Source of the DNA: Anastatus disparis
Taxonomy: Eukaryota; Arthropoda; Insecta; Hymenoptera; Eupelmidae
Reading direction: 5' to 3'
NCBI GenBank assembly: GCA_017163975.1
Contig: JAFFSR010000004.1
Location: forward strand, 7,316,001-7,380,000
Length of the DNA: 64,000 bases
Shown here: piece after piece, positions 63,325-64,000 of the stretch
Position numbering within the stretch: the stretch's first letter is position 1
How the letters are laid out: the number at the start of each line of letters is the position of its first letter
Notes under the pieces: model-generated
What the model saw: the letters and a program-made list of their open reading frames with translations, nothing else
Databases searched by the model: none
Told to the model about the DNA's origin: nothing
Position numbers and translations under genes: made by a program

Positions 63325-63760
63325 TTAAGATCACCTCGAGATCTCATTGAGACTCATCTCAATTATGGCCGTTTTTTATACTTATTAAGATGTTACAAAC
63401 GAACTTTTAATAAATATCTTATTGAGATCTCTTGGAGACGTCTATTTCAGATGGTTTTTGAGACGACGGTAAGATTATGTTTGAAAAAATCAGTTGATTT
63501 TAAGATGAAAATAAGATCATCTTAAGATATAACTGAGATGTTTTAAGATGTTTTTAAGATGACCATAAGACATCATTTTTTACAAAATCAGTTGATTTTA
63601 AGATGAAAATAAGATCATTTTAAGATGCAACTGAAATATTTTTAATACTTTTTTAAGATGACTGTAAGATATAATTTTTTTAAAAAATTATCTGATTTTA
63701 AGATGAAAATCAGACCATTTTAAGATGCGACTGATATGTATTTAAGACGTGAAATTTGGA
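63325..63760. repeat. Tandem array, about 98-100 bp unit (TTTTAAGATG type)
   Basis: TGATTTTAAGATGAAAATAA and its variants start at 63495, 63593 and 63693. Each is followed by AGATCATTTTAAGATGC, then an ACTGAGATGTTTTTAAGATG part. A decayed earlier unit lies at 63325-63490 (CTTGGAGACGTCTATTTCAG, GAGACGACGGTAAGATTATG). Within a unit the short word TTTAAGATG is itself repeated. Confidence 0.82.
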
Positions 63761-64000
63761 AAATTATAACGTGAATTAGAAAATGTCTAAGATGTAAATA
63801 CAAGTACAACTACTAAGATAAATTTTACAGGTTTAAACGTAAACAATAAATATAATAAATTTATCAATTTTGAATTTTTAGGACAATAAAAATGAATATT
63901 TTTATGTTAAAATATTATACGAAGTAAAAGTGAGTGTAGAGATATAAAAGAAGTAAACTTAAATTTTAAAAAACCAATTTATATTCTTATGTATTAATTT

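Larger units (their letters stand above)
51213..64000 (-). other. Upstream STK32 intron (incomplete) with possible nested small gene
   Basis: It begins at the acceptor of exon A and has no recognisable donor in the window. I looked on the minus strand for HRD, VAIK and glycine-loop coding and found none, so the upstream intron is probably at least 12.8 kb. Contents are an AT microsatellite at 53427-53469, a duplication at 54287-54440, SINEs at 55905-56050 and 57349-57555, an inverted-repeat element at 56913-57074, the 165 bp-array element at 57610-59763, a perfect palindrome at 60699-60736, the frame at 61882-62145 and tandem repeats from 63325. A pocket at 52280-52570 has lower AT content and no frame. 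Confidence 0.6.

Noticed and set aside
1..64000. CRISPR array, prophage, operon or other bacterial system
   Set aside because: No regular short repeats with unique spacers, no dense coding and no ribosome-site pattern. Split exons of an animal kinase show the DNA is nuclear eukaryotic.

Overview
The window is a strongly AT-rich stretch of animal nuclear DNA. It shows long GT-AG introns, tRNA-derived SINEs, many short inverted-repeat elements and very few open frames. The only gene I can name is the 3' part of an STK32 (YANK) family serine/threonine kinase on the minus strand. The base composition, the SINE type and the MITE load suggest an insect, perhaps a parasitoid wasp. That placement is inference; no marker here settles it.

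Gene layout, in transcription order on the minus strand. Exon A (51123-51212) encodes the DFN-containing activation segment up to TKPYM. A 23.4 kb intron follows. Exon B (27320-27767) encodes the C-lobe and the STK32-specific C-terminal extension. After a 10.4 kb intron, exon C (16668-16910) encodes a charged, probably coiled-coil segment. After a 3.8 kb intron, exon D (12598-12859) encodes a glutamine-rich tail and the stop codon. The splice phases fit without a break (1, then 2, then 2). The joined frame gives 346 residues. The N-lobe and the catalytic HRD loop must lie upstream, beyond position 64000 or in exons I could not recognise in 51213-64000.

The rest is flank and intron. 1-12597 lies downstream of the gene. 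It holds a 387 bp MITE, a SINE and a 1.1 kb foldback element with 29 bp subterminal repeats. The introns carry a MITE with apparent TTAA ends, several other MITE families (two with more than one copy), three more full SINEs, a GC-rich hairpin element, a 10 bp-periodic tract, and a 2.15 kb element that encloses about ten tandem copies of a 165 bp unit. The last 700 bases hold another tandem array with a unit of about 100 bp.

One 87-codon minus-strand frame at 61882-62145 has a good start context and one membrane segment. It may be a small nested gene, but I do not recognise it. No tRNA gene judged functional, rRNA, CRISPR array, prokaryotic operon or intact transposase was found. The most unusual items are the foldback element, the 165 bp-array element and the GC-rich hairpin family.
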